A DNA stretch of 64,000 nucleotides, taken from assembly GCF_003576475.1 (NCBI RefSeq), contig NZ_QWGR01000021.1, positions 1-64,000 of the forward strand, written 5' to 3'. Positions 29,202 to 38,466 of the stretch are shown piece after piece. This DNA comes from Maribellus luteus. Lineage in GTDB: Bacteria > Bacteroidota > Bacteroidia > Bacteroidales > Prolixibacteraceae. The position numbers were made by a program, and so were the translations under genes. How positions within the stretch are numbered: position 1 is the first letter of the stretch; each line of letters begins with the position of its first letter. The notes beneath the pieces are model-generated. The model had not been told where the DNA came from and made no database searches. It saw only the letters and a program-made list of their open reading frames with translations.

Positions 29202-30620
29202 ATGCGTGTAAAAATTAAACTCTTCACTTTAATTGTTGCCACCTTTTTTACCCCCTTCATCAACGCACAGGAAATAACAAAACCCAACATCATTCATATT
29301 ATTGCCGACGATGTGGGTTATGACGACCTGGGCTGTTTTGGTGCGAAAGACATCAATACTCCGAATCTCGACCAGCTGGCAACAGACGGGATGAAGTTTA
29401 CCAATTTCTATACTCCGCATGGCACCTGCACCCCGTCGCGGGCTTCTGCCTTAACCGGCCGTTACGCATCGAGGGTAAACAACGGTACCGGTTTGTATGT
29501 GCTTTTTCCGCACTCCACCACCGGGCTCGAGGACGAACTGGAAGTTTCGATCACCGAATTGCTGAAGGAACAAGGCTACACCACCGGCTTGTACGGGAAG
29601 TGGCACCTGGGACATCTGCCTCAGTACCTGCCCTGTGTTCATGGCTTTGACGAATTTCTGGGCATTCCCTACCCCAACGACCACGGCCCGGAACGTATCG
29701 GGAACTCAGGATGGCGGCCCAACGGCATCAGCGATCCGCAAATTCCGCTGATTGAACAGGCCCAGGTTATCCAACGATGCGACAACAACGATTTGGCCGA
29801 ACTGCCGGCGCTTTTTACCCGCGAAGCCTGCAAGTTTATCTACCGCTCAGTACAGGATAAAAAGCCTTTCTACCTGCAGTATGCCAACATCGAAACCCAT
29901 ACTCCGTATTTTGTTCCGAGAGGTTTTGAAGGGCAAAGCAAAGCCGGAGCCTATGGCGACGCCGTGGAATACCTCGACCGCTCGGTGGGTATTATTCTGA
30001 ATACCTTGAAAAGACTGAAAATTGAAGACAATACCATCATTGTTTTTACGTCGGATAACGGGCCACTGGTGCACCGCGACGAAGAGCTGGAGAACTGTTA
30101 CGGCAAATGCGGTTTTACCGATGAAAGCCGCGAACACCTGCTGCGCGAAGGCAAATACCAGGAACGTTTTGACGGCGGTATCCGTGTTTCGTGCATCATG
30201 AAATGGCCGGGAAATATTCCTGCTTCAACCCAATGTGACGAGATGATTACAGGGATGGATCTTTTTACCACTTTCGCCGACCTTGCGGGAGCCCAAATCC
30301 CTACCGACCGGGTAATTGACGGAAAAGACATTCAGCCTTTAATGAAAAACGAAAAAGGTGCCAAATCTCCGCACAAAGCAGTGTATGGTTTTACTGCCAC
30401 AGGGCGCTTAATGAGTGTCCGATATAAAAACTGGAAACTCATTCTTCCGGGAAAACACTGGACAGGTAATTTTGAAACTCCGCAACTGTACGACCTCAAC
30501 AACGACCAGGGAGAAGAAACCAACGTAGCAGATGCACACCCAAAAGTGGTTCAGGAAATGACGAAGCTGGCAGACAACGCTGCTGCCGCCATGAAAAACC
30601 ACCAACCATTGGATCAATAA
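29202..30620 (+). CDS. Secreted Cys-type sulfatase (S1 family)
   Basis: A 472-residue exported arylsulfatase-family enzyme that hydrolyses sulfate esters, probably on sulfated glycans. A signal peptide (LIVATFFTPFINAQ) is followed by the metal-binding IIADDVGYDDLGCFG (Asp36, Asp37). The CTPSR motif has Cys76, the residue converted to formylglycine. GLYGKWHLGH and FTSDNGPLVH supply further active-site residues. All are intact. A Cys-type enzyme needs a maturase; no gene for one is in the window. It is a monocistronic unit, divergent from the tamA-like gene and closed by a terminator. Confidence 0.95.
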   Translation: MRVKIKLFTLIVATFFTPFINAQEITKPNIIHIIADDVGYDDLGCFGAKDINTPNLDQLATDGMKFTNFYTPHGTCTPSRASALTGRYASRVNNGTGLYVLFPHSTTGLEDELEVSITELLKEQGYTTGLYGKWHLGHLPQYLPCVHGFDEFLGIPYPNDHGPERIGNSGWRPNGISDPQIPLIEQAQVIQRCDNNDLAELPALFTREACKFIYRSVQDKKPFYLQYANIETHTPYFVPRGFEGQSKAGAYGDAVEYLDRSVGIILNTLKRLKIEDNTIIVFTSDNGPLVHRDEELENCYGKCGFTDESREHLLREGKYQERFDGGIRVSCIMKWPGNIPASTQCDEMITGMDLFTTFADLAGAQIPTDRVIDGKDIQPLMKNEKGAKSPHKAVYGFTATGRLMSVRYKNWKLILPGKHWTGNFETPQLYDLNNDQGEETNVADAHPKVVQEMTKLADNAAAAMKNHQPLDQ

Positions 30621-30661
30621 TCTGAGTGAAGATAATTCAGAAAAAAGATACTTTCAGAATC

Positions 30662-30694
30662 AAGCTCCGGAGAAATTCGGGGCTTTTCTGTTTT
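30662..30694 (+). terminator. Terminator after the sulfatase gene
   Basis: A 10-bp stem with two G-T pairs (AAGCTCCGGA with TTCGGGGCTT) is capped by a GAAA tetraloop and followed by a T-rich tract. It lies about 40 bp after the sulfatase stop. Confidence 0.8.
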
Positions 30695-30805
30695 AATAAG
30701 GCCGCATCAACGCTTCGTTGAAGAATTGCAGTGCCCCGGCGGCTAAAGTTACCGCAACTTCCGAGTGCCAAACGGGCAAAAAAGCTACCTTTACCAAAAA
30801 ACCAA

Positions 30806-31759
30806 ATGTTGCTCAAGATCGCCTTGCTGCTCTCGATGCTTATTCAGCTGGGAGCGGCGATTACGGCAGTCAGTTTGATTCGCCGTACGCGTTTTAACGT
30901 TTCGTGGATCCTGATTTCGGCAGGATTTGTACTAATGGCGCTGCGCCGCCTGTTTGAATTTTCCGCTCTTTTCTGGGAAACGCAGTTGGTTTCGAAAGTC
31001 GAAGTAGAAAGCTGGATTGGTGTTATGATCTCCATCCTCATGCTGGCCGGCGTTATCTTTATCCGGCAGATTTTCAACTTACAGGACCGGATTGAGCTGC
31101 TTCGGAAAGAAAACGAATCGCGCTTGCTAAAAGCGGTTATCCAGGGGGAAGAGCAAGCCCGGCAGTCGATTGCCCGCGATTTACACGACGGACTCGGGCC
31201 GGTTCTTTCGTCGATAAAAATGACGGTAAGCGCCATTGATACCGACACAATGGATCATTCGAACCAAAAAATGGTGGAACTTACCTGCAAAGCCACCGAC
31301 GAAGCCATCGTGGCATTAAAAGAAATATCCAATCACCTGAGCCCGCATCTTTTAAAAAATCATGGTTTGACAAAGGCACTCGAAGCCATTGCCGGTCAAA
31401 TGCTGGCCAACTCAAGCATCGATTTTAAGCTGAGCGGCAACATTGATTCCAGGCGTTTTCATTACGACATTGAAACGGGCCTGTTCCGGGTGATATGCGA
31501 ACTCCTGAACAACACCCTCAAACACGCCCGGCCTCAAACCATTTCGGTGGATATTTCAGAAGAAGGAGAACACCTGAAAATGGCATATTCCGACGATGGA
31601 GCCGGGTTTGAAATGAAAGACGAACCCAACTCGCTGCGCGGGAAAGGAATGGGTTTCGAAAATATTCGTTCGCGCATAAAATCAATGAACGGATTCTATT
31701 ACCTCGAATCAGAACCCGGAAAAGGCATGAGCATCAACATTCAAATCCCCTTAAAATGA
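30806..31759 (+). CDS. NarL-type sensor histidine kinase (HisKA_3)
   Basis: A 317-residue membrane histidine kinase. Three hydrophobic helices (about 1-25, 32-52, 70-90) form a short N-terminal membrane sensor, followed by a coiled linker. The HisKA_3 box SIARDLHDGLGPV has His127 as the phosphorylation site. The HATPase domain (about 215-317) shows ELLNNTLKHA (N box), SDDGAGFEM (G1) and GKGMGFENIRSR (G2). I start at the ATG at 30806: the longer GTG-started frame from 30731 only adds a basic, proline-rich stretch before the first helix. The stop overlaps the response-regulator ATG by 4 bp. Confidence 0.9.
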   Translation: MLLKIALLLSMLIQLGAAITAVSLIRRTRFNVSWILISAGFVLMALRRLFEFSALFWETQLVSKVEVESWIGVMISILMLAGVIFIRQIFNLQDRIELLRKENESRLLKAVIQGEEQARQSIARDLHDGLGPVLSSIKMTVSAIDTDTMDHSNQKMVELTCKATDEAIVALKEISNHLSPHLLKNHGLTKALEAIAGQMLANSSIDFKLSGNIDSRRFHYDIETGLFRVICELLNNTLKHARPQTISVDISEEGEHLKMAYSDDGAGFEMKDEPNSLRGKGMGFENIRSRIKSMNGFYYLESEPGKGMSINIQIPLK

Positions 31760-32397
31760 AGAAAATAAACATATACGTGGTGGACGACCACTCGCTTTTT
31801 CGCGAAGGATTGAAATTCCTGCTTTCGCGGCTCGATTTCGCCAACGAAATTTACGAAGCAGAGAATGGAGCTGATTTTTTAAGAGGCTTAAAAGAAAAGA
31901 AAGTGGATGTTGCTCTGCTGGATATTGAAATGCCGGGAATGAACGGAACCGAAGCTGCCCGGAAAGCACTCGAAATTCAACCAGAAATAAAAATAATCGC
32001 CGTGTCGATGTATTCCGACGAAAGCTACTATTCTGCCATGATTGAAGCCGGCGCAAACGGTTTTCTGCTCAAAAACTCGAATTTTACGGAAGTAAAAAAA
32101 GCCATTACGGACGTACTGGAAGGCCGAAATTATTTCTCGATGGAGATCCTTCAGTCGATTGTAAACCGGATGAATGACAAATTGCCGGGGAAAACCGATT
32201 ATGAGTTAACCGAACGTGAAACCGAGGTATTGAGCCAGATCTGCAAAGGTTGTTCCAACCAGGAAATTGCCGACATTCTATCCATCAGCAAAAGAACGGT
32301 TGACAAGCACCGCGAGAATTTGCTGTTAAAAACACAATCGAAAAATACGGCCAACCTGGTTGTTTTTGCCATAAAAAACGGCTTTTACGAAATTTGA
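31756..32397 (+). CDS. LuxR/NarL-family response regulator
   Basis: A 213-residue DNA-binding response regulator, the partner of the kinase whose gene it overlaps in an ATGA junction. The receiver domain (about 1-125) has the acidic pair Asp10/Asp11, the phospho-acceptor Asp56 (VALLDIEMPGMNG) and the conserved Lys in FLLKNS. The GerE/LuxR helix-turn-helix (about 148-210) reads LTERETEVLSQICKG then EIADILSISKRTVDKHRENL. The regulon is not evident from the neighbours. Confidence 0.94.
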   Translation: MKKINIYVVDDHSLFREGLKFLLSRLDFANEIYEAENGADFLRGLKEKKVDVALLDIEMPGMNGTEAARKALEIQPEIKIIAVSMYSDESYYSAMIEAGANGFLLKNSNFTEVKKAITDVLEGRNYFSMEILQSIVNRMNDKLPGKTDYELTERETEVLSQICKGCSNQEIADILSISKRTVDKHRENLLLKTQSKNTANLVVFAIKNGFYEI

Positions 32398-32420
32398 TTC
32401 TTCGCGGCAGAACGACCTCA

Positions 32421-32605
32421 ATAAAGAAAATTCTTGAAGTTGACTATCCCCGTGGCAGAGCCAAGGAGTATTACGCCAACTTCATTTCAGCTAAATCGCT
32501 GAAAACCGAATTTTCTTTATTTCACCCCTCTGTCAGCCATAAAGGCTGACATCTCCCCTCAATGAGGGAGAAAAAGCGGAACCCCATGGCATAGCCAAGG
32601 GGAAT
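32421..32605. repeat. Structured palindromic repeat element between convergent genes
   Basis: Thirteen-bp terminal inverted repeats (ATAAAGAAAATTC at 32421-32433 and its complement at 32508-32520) enclose two inner stem-loops: TGAAGTTG/CAACTTCA and TTTCAGC/GCTGAAA. Just after them lie GTCAGCC-ATAAA-GGCTGAC and CTCCC-CTCAATGAG-GGAG hairpins. A near-palindrome CCCCrTGGCAkAGCCAAGGrG occurs twice in direct orientation, at about 32448 and 32583. It resembles a REP or MITE-like intergenic unit, or a structured RNA. No coding frame is seen. Confidence 0.65.
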
Positions 32606-32677
32606 TTATTAGATTCAAAAGAAAACTGCAACCAAAAGCAGGTTTTGCTCCGGGTTGCAGATGTATCTTTCACCGAT

Positions 32678-35122
32678 CTAGAAACTCATTTCAGTCCGAA
32701 AGAATATGCCGTTTTTGTCGGTGAAACGGGCATTGCGGTATGTACCGCCCAAATGTCTTACATATTCCACGCGAAGCACTTTAAACACATTGGTTACCCC
32801 AAAACCGATTTCGGCATAAGGCACGTTTTTGCTGTTGTCGTAAAAACCAGGCAAATCAAAAATCGGTTTGTATCCTTTGGTCAGGTTCCCGTAATGGGCC
32901 TTTATCGAAACAATTTCACGCAATTTGAACGACCGGATCACCGGTATCTTGTTCAAAATAAAACCACCACCGTTTAAATGAGCATGCAGGTTGGTGTACG
33001 CATTGTGGGCAAACGATGCATGATGCAGCAGGTTAAAGCGGTACTTCGCAAATCCGAGCGACATAGACCCCACCGGCTGATCGAGCAGATCGTAAGGTGC
33101 ATCGCCAAACAGGTAGCCGCCGTTCAGCATGTAATTCACAAAAAGTTGCCCCAAGAGCAAACGCCCCGAAATCGATCCGTGCAAATGCGAATAATACCCC
33201 AGGTCATTTCTGTTAACGCCCGGAATGGTGGTTGTACCCACATCCCAGCTTAAGTTGATCACCGGCACCGGGTTGATGTAATACACACGGTCGAAGAAAA
33301 ACTTGTCGTAATGCTGACGAAAAGCCAGACGCAAATCAAACAAAACCCCGTAGTTTGTGTACTTCGGGTGCGACATACCGTCTCTTACAAAACTTACATA
33401 CGGCGTACTCTTGTTCCAGAGAATATAAGGAGAAGCTTCCAGATGCACGTCTTTTTCACCATTATAATCCACCCGAAATTCCACATATTGCTCCTCTTTC
33501 AGGAAGGGATTTTTCTCGCGTGTAGTAAAGGATGCAATAAAGTTGGCATTTCCTTTATTGTTGGGATTATTCTTTACGAAACGCAAGAACTTGTCCTGCG
33601 AAATCAGGTTGTAATCGTTGTAATACCTGAAACGCAACAAAAATTTATCGGTAGCGCCGGGTTGGTAGATCAAGTTTCCTCCGTACTTAAACTCTTTACT
33701 GGTGGATCCGTATCCGAGGAACCCACCCACCGAAAAGCGTTTAAACATCTGTTCGCTGGTTCGCAGGGGCACTGTCAGTCGTGTTCCCTCAATGCGGTTG
33801 GTCGTATAAATATCAAACACCGGCCCCACATCCAGTTTTCCGGCATTGTAGAAACTGGTAAGCGCCATTCCTCCCACCTTATCGATCCCTTTTACCACCT
33901 TCTGCTCTTTCAGCTTATTTACAGTAAAATAGGTTTCCTCTCCCAGGTGTTCAACTGAAAATTCGGGCTGGTTTTTCCAGTCACCTGGTTTTATTGTGCT
34001 TAACCTGTCGGCATTGGAGTATTGCGTGGTTTTATTGATCAGCCAGTTTCCACTGGCAATCTGGTCCATACGTTTCGAACTGTAGGAAGCCGAATCCTTG
34101 TTCAGGCGGATCGACAGATTGATGCCAATGTTCTGCGCATCGAAAAAGTAACCTCCGTCGGGCAATGTTTTATACGTCACGGTACCTCTGAATCCGTTTA
34201 CAAAATTCAGGTTGGCCTTGCCCGAAATATAAGCTTCAATACTTTTTAATGCGAATGTTTCACTATCCACCAAAAAACTCCCCGAGAACAAGGGGTTAAG
34301 CGGGTTCTTGGGAGAATAGGTCATGTGGTAGTACGTGTGGTCGCCTTCGTATACACTGTCGTTAAAGTAGATGTTGTAGTACATCCAGGCCGAGCCGGCA
34401 ATGGGCGAAATAAAACCGCGGTCGAGAATACGAATTTGCTCTTTGTAAAAATCGAGGTCCACCACCACATTGTCGAGAAGCAAACTTTCGATGGCCGGGT
34501 TTAAACGCGGAAATATGCCGTCTTTTTTGCTGTAAACCACATTCATGGAATCGGCTGAAACCTGCTCGGCTTCTTCGAGCAGGTAAATCGGCGAGAACCG
34601 CAGACTCTGCCCTTCCATTTCCATGGTCACCTCCTCCATGTTATCGAAAAACCGATTGATTCTTGCTGTGGTATCTACCGCAATGTAAACCGTAGTGTTT
34701 TCGAGCTGTTTGTAATCGCGCACCTGCTCCAGCTTTTCGCGATTTTCCTTCTTGTGTTTCTGAATAAGGTTGAACACCACCCGGGCAAACGGAATATCAG
34801 ACTTGATGGTAACCTCTTCAATTTTCTGAACCTCCTTTTTTAATTCGACCTTGAGTTGTTCATTCTTGCCATTCAACACAAATTCCTGCTGAACATAGCC
34901 CACCGAAGAAACGGCCAACGTGTCTCCCTGTGTTTTTTTCAACACAAAATAGCCGTCAACGTTTGACTGAGTCCCCTGCATGGTCCCTTTTATCCAGATA
35001 TTGGCGAACGGGATGGCTTCTTTTGTATCCACGTCCTGCACAATTCCGTTAACCTCCTGAGCGCTACCCAACCAACTTACCACAACCAGAAGTGCGGCAG
35101 TTGTAAATATCCTCCTCAACAT
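32678..35122 (-). CDS. DUF5686 / carboxypeptidase-regulatory-like outer membrane protein
   Basis: An 814-residue exported protein of a Bacteroidota family. A signal peptide (TAALLVVVSWLGSAQ) precedes a carboxypeptidase-regulatory-like domain (about 23-95, NGIVQDVDTKEAIPFANIWI). The DUF5686 region (about 100-814) is beta-rich and probably a barrel, as suggested by repeated aromatic strands and the final GIFFRTEMSF. It is thought to be an outer membrane protein of unknown function. It is the last gene of a long minus-strand run, only 5 bp after the phosphatidyltransferase gene, so it may work with that lipid module. Confidence 0.85.
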   Translation of the reverse strand: MLRRIFTTAALLVVVSWLGSAQEVNGIVQDVDTKEAIPFANIWIKGTMQGTQSNVDGYFVLKKTQGDTLAVSSVGYVQQEFVLNGKNEQLKVELKKEVQKIEEVTIKSDIPFARVVFNLIQKHKKENREKLEQVRDYKQLENTTVYIAVDTTARINRFFDNMEEVTMEMEGQSLRFSPIYLLEEAEQVSADSMNVVYSKKDGIFPRLNPAIESLLLDNVVVDLDFYKEQIRILDRGFISPIAGSAWMYYNIYFNDSVYEGDHTYYHMTYSPKNPLNPLFSGSFLVDSETFALKSIEAYISGKANLNFVNGFRGTVTYKTLPDGGYFFDAQNIGINLSIRLNKDSASYSSKRMDQIASGNWLINKTTQYSNADRLSTIKPGDWKNQPEFSVEHLGEETYFTVNKLKEQKVVKGIDKVGGMALTSFYNAGKLDVGPVFDIYTTNRIEGTRLTVPLRTSEQMFKRFSVGGFLGYGSTSKEFKYGGNLIYQPGATDKFLLRFRYYNDYNLISQDKFLRFVKNNPNNKGNANFIASFTTREKNPFLKEEQYVEFRVDYNGEKDVHLEASPYILWNKSTPYVSFVRDGMSHPKYTNYGVLFDLRLAFRQHYDKFFFDRVYYINPVPVINLSWDVGTTTIPGVNRNDLGYYSHLHGSISGRLLLGQLFVNYMLNGGYLFGDAPYDLLDQPVGSMSLGFAKYRFNLLHHASFAHNAYTNLHAHLNGGGFILNKIPVIRSFKLREIVSIKAHYGNLTKGYKPIFDLPGFYDNSKNVPYAEIGFGVTNVFKVLRVEYVRHLGGTYRNARFTDKNGIFFRTEMSF

Positions 35123-35127
35123 TTCGG

Positions 35128-35730
35128 TTAATTTATTGGCTGCCTTTTCTCACTCTGAATGATCCAGTACAATCCTTTTACTCCAATCCGGATATCATCG
35201 AGCCGAAGCAGTACAAAAATCTTTTCGATGTAAGCGATCACTCCCCAGCCTACTGCCAGGTAGTACATCCAGGTATAAAACCCAAAAACAAAGAGTACAA
35301 AAAAGAATATACTTTGAACGTATCCGGCCGAAACAGCCGAGTATAAATGCAAGCCCGGTATTTTACCAAAGCGGTAAAACGAAACAATGTAACTGAGCAC
35401 AAAAACCGTCAGGAATAAGTACAATATCCAGGCATGCGGCTCAATTTCGGTCCATTTAAAAACAAACAAACCAAGCAATGCCATGGCATAGGTACATATG
35501 TCTGCCAGATTGTCAAGTGCTGCGCCAAAATTGGTCTGCAACTTAAACAAGCGGGCAATATTTCCATCCAGCACATCGCTCACCAGGCTAATACACAAGA
35601 AAATTACATAGTAGTTTTCCTGGCCGGTAAGCGCAAAATAAAATATCAGGGGAAAGGCCAGCAGTCGGTACAGACTGATAAAATTGGGCACATTCAATAT
35701 TTTTTCCCCTCTTACTGTAATCTGTTTCAT
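35128..35730 (-). CDS. CDP-alcohol phosphatidyltransferase family protein
   Basis: A 200-residue membrane enzyme that transfers a phospho-alcohol between a CDP-activated donor and an alcohol. The full catalytic signature D-x2-D-G-x2-A-R-x8-G-x3-D-x3-D is present from Asp52: DVLDGNIAR, then Gly69, Asp73 and Asp77. Five to six hydrophobic helices surround it. The product lipid cannot be read from sequence; phosphatidylglycerophosphate, phosphatidylserine and inositol-lipid synthases share this motif. It lies in a cluster with a CdsA, a CTP-dependent lipid kinase-like protein and an SDR, suggesting a special-purpose lipid rather than the housekeeping one. Confidence 0.92.
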   Translation of the reverse strand: MKQITVRGEKILNVPNFISLYRLLAFPLIFYFALTGQENYYVIFLCISLVSDVLDGNIARLFKLQTNFGAALDNLADICTYAMALLGLFVFKWTEIEPHAWILYLFLTVFVLSYIVSFYRFGKIPGLHLYSAVSAGYVQSIFFFVLFVFGFYTWMYYLAVGWGVIAYIEKIFVLLRLDDIRIGVKGLYWIIQSEKRQPIN

Positions 35731-35871
35731 TTGTCTATAATTGTTTATTCATCAATGTTCCCGGCACTTTTACCGGGTGTTGTATAAGAAAACATGCAAC
35801 CCACACCGGGAAATAATTCCGGTACCGGTTACACGAATTATGTTCTGCTAATTTCTGTTTTTCTTTTCTTC

Positions 35872-36969
35872 TTAACTGGCAATCCGGGCTTTTTTATCCG
35901 ACGACTTGTCCAAAAAATATTCCAACATGGCCCGGATGGATGCTTCACTCGCCTCGTTCTCTTCCACCTGCATCACTTCGTCCAGTTTTGTGGTGTCGAA
36001 ATTCATATCAACATTTGTATAACTATTGGTGAACGACATGCCAATGGAAACAATCCGCTCATACGAATCCATCTCCGAAACCTCCAAATCGGGTTGAGGA
36101 ATAAGCGTAATCGGAAGCAATTCACTCAGACAACTTAATATGAGACTATTCCGAATGCCTGCTTTGGCAACCACATTCAAAATCACAGGGAGGTCTGGTG
36201 TTTTCACAATCTGCATCAGGTAAGTTACCACGGTATCAATCGGAATCAGGTTCTGCGTAGTCTCCGGGTTAACCTTTACACGTAGTTTCCGGTAAGGGTG
36301 CCGGTTGGCCAGGCTTTGAATCCTGCGGGCAAAATCAAAAATCCCGTAATCGGTTTTGGTTACTCCGGTTTTGTTGTTTCCAACTACTTGTGATAAACGT
36401 AAAATATGTCCATTCAATCCCTCCTCTTCTATTTGTTTTCTGATCAGGTTTTCGGCAAAACGCTTTGATTGCTCGTAATAATTGCGGAACATGGAAATAT
36501 CGGCGTTGTCGTAGAATTTCTCTTCAAACCTTCCATCCATTGTTCCGCACGAATAAGCGGTACTGATAAAGAAAAAGCGTGAACCTTTTGATGCGAACTC
36601 CGAAAATACCTTCATGGAATTCTGCACTCCGTCCAGGTTGGTCTGAAAGATTTCATCCTTAGCTTTGAAATCGTATTTCAAACTCGCCGCAAAATGAAAA
36701 TAATCCACATCGCCCTGAAAAATCTGGCGCAGCTGCCCTTCCGGAATGGAGAAATTTCCATCAACCAGTGAATAGTCATACACTTTCAGGTTGTCGGATT
36801 TAATTTCCTCCCCTTCGTTCAAATCGGTAAGCATGTTGCTCATTCTCTCTTCCGACGGGAGTTTTCCCGTCCTTACCAAGGCAATGATTCTGAAATCCTC
36901 CAAGAGTAGCTCCTTGATAAAGTTGGCTGCTACATAGCCGTTTGCTCCGTTAATAACAATCGTTTTCAT
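35872..36969 (-). CDS. Extended SDR / NAD-dependent epimerase-dehydratase family protein
   Basis: A 365-residue NAD(P)-binding protein. The N-terminal Rossmann motif is GANGYVA (Gly8, Gly11). FISTAYSCGT supplies the active-site Ser/Thr, and YYEQSK holds the Tyr165-Lys169 pair. The overall plan resembles the NAD_binding_4 (fatty acyl-CoA reductase, sterility-protein-like) branch of extended SDRs. The substrate is unknown. Its place between a CDP-alcohol phosphatidyltransferase and two CTP-using lipid enzymes suggests it reduces or modifies a lipid precursor or head group, which is inference. Confidence 0.82.
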   Translation of the reverse strand: MKTIVINGANGYVAANFIKELLLEDFRIIALVRTGKLPSEERMSNMLTDLNEGEEIKSDNLKVYDYSLVDGNFSIPEGQLRQIFQGDVDYFHFAASLKYDFKAKDEIFQTNLDGVQNSMKVFSEFASKGSRFFFISTAYSCGTMDGRFEEKFYDNADISMFRNYYEQSKRFAENLIRKQIEEEGLNGHILRLSQVVGNNKTGVTKTDYGIFDFARRIQSLANRHPYRKLRVKVNPETTQNLIPIDTVVTYLMQIVKTPDLPVILNVVAKAGIRNSLILSCLSELLPITLIPQPDLEVSEMDSYERIVSIGMSFTNSYTNVDMNFDTTKLDEVMQVEENEASEASIRAMLEYFLDKSSDKKARIAS

Positions 36970-37028
36970 GTTTCTTGTTTTCTTCTAGAGGTAGTTCTAC
37001 TACCGTATATATCGTTTTTACTTTTCTG

Positions 37029-37703
37029 TTAAAGAAATAAAACCAAAATCACTACTGCGCTAAGCGGGATGGTCAGGTTATCAGACCCGCGCCAGCTAAT
37101 AAGCTCGCCAACCGTGGTTGCCACAGCCACCGAAATCGCCAGCAGAAATGTTTTCATATCGAACACATGCCGGTGAAAGTACAGTGCGATCAAACTGATT
37201 ACGAAACTGGTAACCAGAAAACTCCCCGACCCTAACCATGTTTTGTTGAATTTGTGCCCAAATAATACGATGCGACCGTTGTAGTTTTTAATATTGATCC
37301 CCAGAATGGCCGCAATTGGGTCGCAAATGGCCAGAATCAGCATGGGCAAAATGTAAATGAACTTATTGTCAAGCAGGTTTGCTATTAAAAAGGTAACATA
37401 AATTGAGAGGGGAAGCAAGTAACTGCCTATAGATTTTCGCTCAATATCGTGAATTGATTTTAATTGTTTGCTATGCTGTGTTATGAAAAGCGCCAGGAAA
37501 AATAAAATAGCCAGTACCAAAACATACCAGTGCGACGGAATTATGTATGGGAAGGGGACCACTGCCAAAGTTGCCATAAAATGAGCAAATTTACGGGTAA
37601 ACTCTCCTTTCAGATTTAGTCTCCTGTAGTTTAATTCGTTAAATGCCAGCAGCAATACGATCCCGACCAGATACACAAATGATAAAACAACAATATTTCC
37701 CAT
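37029..37703 (-). CDS. Dolichol/phytol kinase-like CTP-dependent lipid kinase
   Basis: A 224-residue membrane protein with about seven helices of the SEC59/VTE5/DGK1 family, which phosphorylates lipid alcohols with CTP. The conserved motifs are in order: RKFAHFMATLAV near 37-48, CDPIAAILG near 127, KTWLGSGSF near 154, and GELISWRGSDNLTIP near 199. The lipid substrate (polyprenol, phytol-like alcohol or diacylglycerol) cannot be decided. It lies 19 bp downstream of cdsA, so a product lipid phosphate could be passed directly to CdsA for CDP activation. Confidence 0.85.
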   Translation of the reverse strand: MGNIVVLSFVYLVGIVLLLAFNELNYRRLNLKGEFTRKFAHFMATLAVVPFPYIIPSHWYVLVLAILFFLALFITQHSKQLKSIHDIERKSIGSYLLPLSIYVTFLIANLLDNKFIYILPMLILAICDPIAAILGINIKNYNGRIVLFGHKFNKTWLGSGSFLVTSFVISLIALYFHRHVFDMKTFLLAISVAVATTVGELISWRGSDNLTIPLSAVVILVLFL

Positions 37704-37722
37704 TTCTATCTATAAAATACTT

Positions 37723-38451
37723 TCAAAAACTAAAAAGCTGCACATACAGCGCTACCCAGGCTCCACCGGCAATCAGGCTGTCGAAACGATCGAGCAGCCC
37801 GCCGTGTCCCGGAATCAGTTTACTATAATCTTTAACTCCAAATTTTCGTTTGTAAAACGAAGCCGACAAATCTCCGGCAAAGGCAAAAGCAATTACGCCT
37901 ACCGCCAAAACGAGCGCACTCACGGTACTTCCGGCGTATAAATCTTTTAACAGGAAGCTGCTTCCCAAAGCCACAAAGGTTCCGCCCACAAGTCCACCCA
38001 CTGTTTTTTTCGGGCTTATTTCGGGGAACAATTTCTTTCGCCCCCACAACTGTCCGGTAATCTGGCTAAAGCTGTCGAAGATGGAAAGCACCAAAAATGA
38101 AAACAGGATCAATCCTTTGTCGAATCCGCTAAACGAAAAGAACCCGATTGATAAAACCACAAAAAACACTACCGAAAACAAGAAGAAGCGTTTGTTCCGG
38201 AATCCGCTGTTACGATACAGGCTAGTCAGCTCGAGCAAGCCACCCGCAATAATAAATACTGCGATAAAGTGAAACGCAAGCGAGTTGATGGTAATACTGA
38301 AAAACAGTGCGTTGATGATGAGAAAGTAAACGCCAAACTTGGTATAACTTTCCCGGGCAACCGCGGGTTCTTTTTTCCGGTTGATGAAATAAAACGCTAT
38401 TCCACCTAACAGGAAATAAATAAGAATGATATAGTAAATCGTTTGAATCAT
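37723..38451 (-). CDS. cdsA: Phosphatidate cytidylyltransferase family protein
   Basis: A 242-residue, seven- to eight-helix membrane enzyme that forms a CDP-activated lipid from CTP and a lipid phosphate. The CdsA signature is clear near the C-terminus: SASFYKRKFGVKDYSKLIPG followed by HGGLLDRFDS. DSFSQITGQLWGRK and ISPKKTVGG are further family motifs. It may be the housekeeping CDP-diacylglycerol synthase, but its tight linkage to a CTP-dependent lipid kinase, an SDR and a CDP-alcohol transferase leaves open that it is a second, dedicated copy. Confidence 0.92.
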   Translation of the reverse strand: MIQTIYYIILIYFLLGGIAFYFINRKKEPAVARESYTKFGVYFLIINALFFSITINSLAFHFIAVFIIAGGLLELTSLYRNSGFRNKRFFLFSVVFFVVLSIGFFSFSGFDKGLILFSFLVLSIFDSFSQITGQLWGRKKLFPEISPKKTVGGLVGGTFVALGSSFLLKDLYAGSTVSALVLAVGVIAFAFAGDLSASFYKRKFGVKDYSKLIPGHGGLLDRFDSLIAGGAWVALYVQLFSF

Positions 38452-38466
38452 CTTCTTTTTATAAAA

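Noticed and set aside
30731-30805. GTG start for the histidine kinase
   Set aside because: The 25 extra residues are basic and proline-rich and unlike kinase N-termini; the ATG at 30806 opens directly into the first membrane helix.
32421-32605. CRISPR array
   Set aside because: The two direct copies are 135 bp apart and are palindromic units of different context, with no regular spacers or cas genes.
33311-33958. 215-codon frame antisense to the DUF5686 gene
   Set aside because: Shadow of a conserved gene; no signal or domain.
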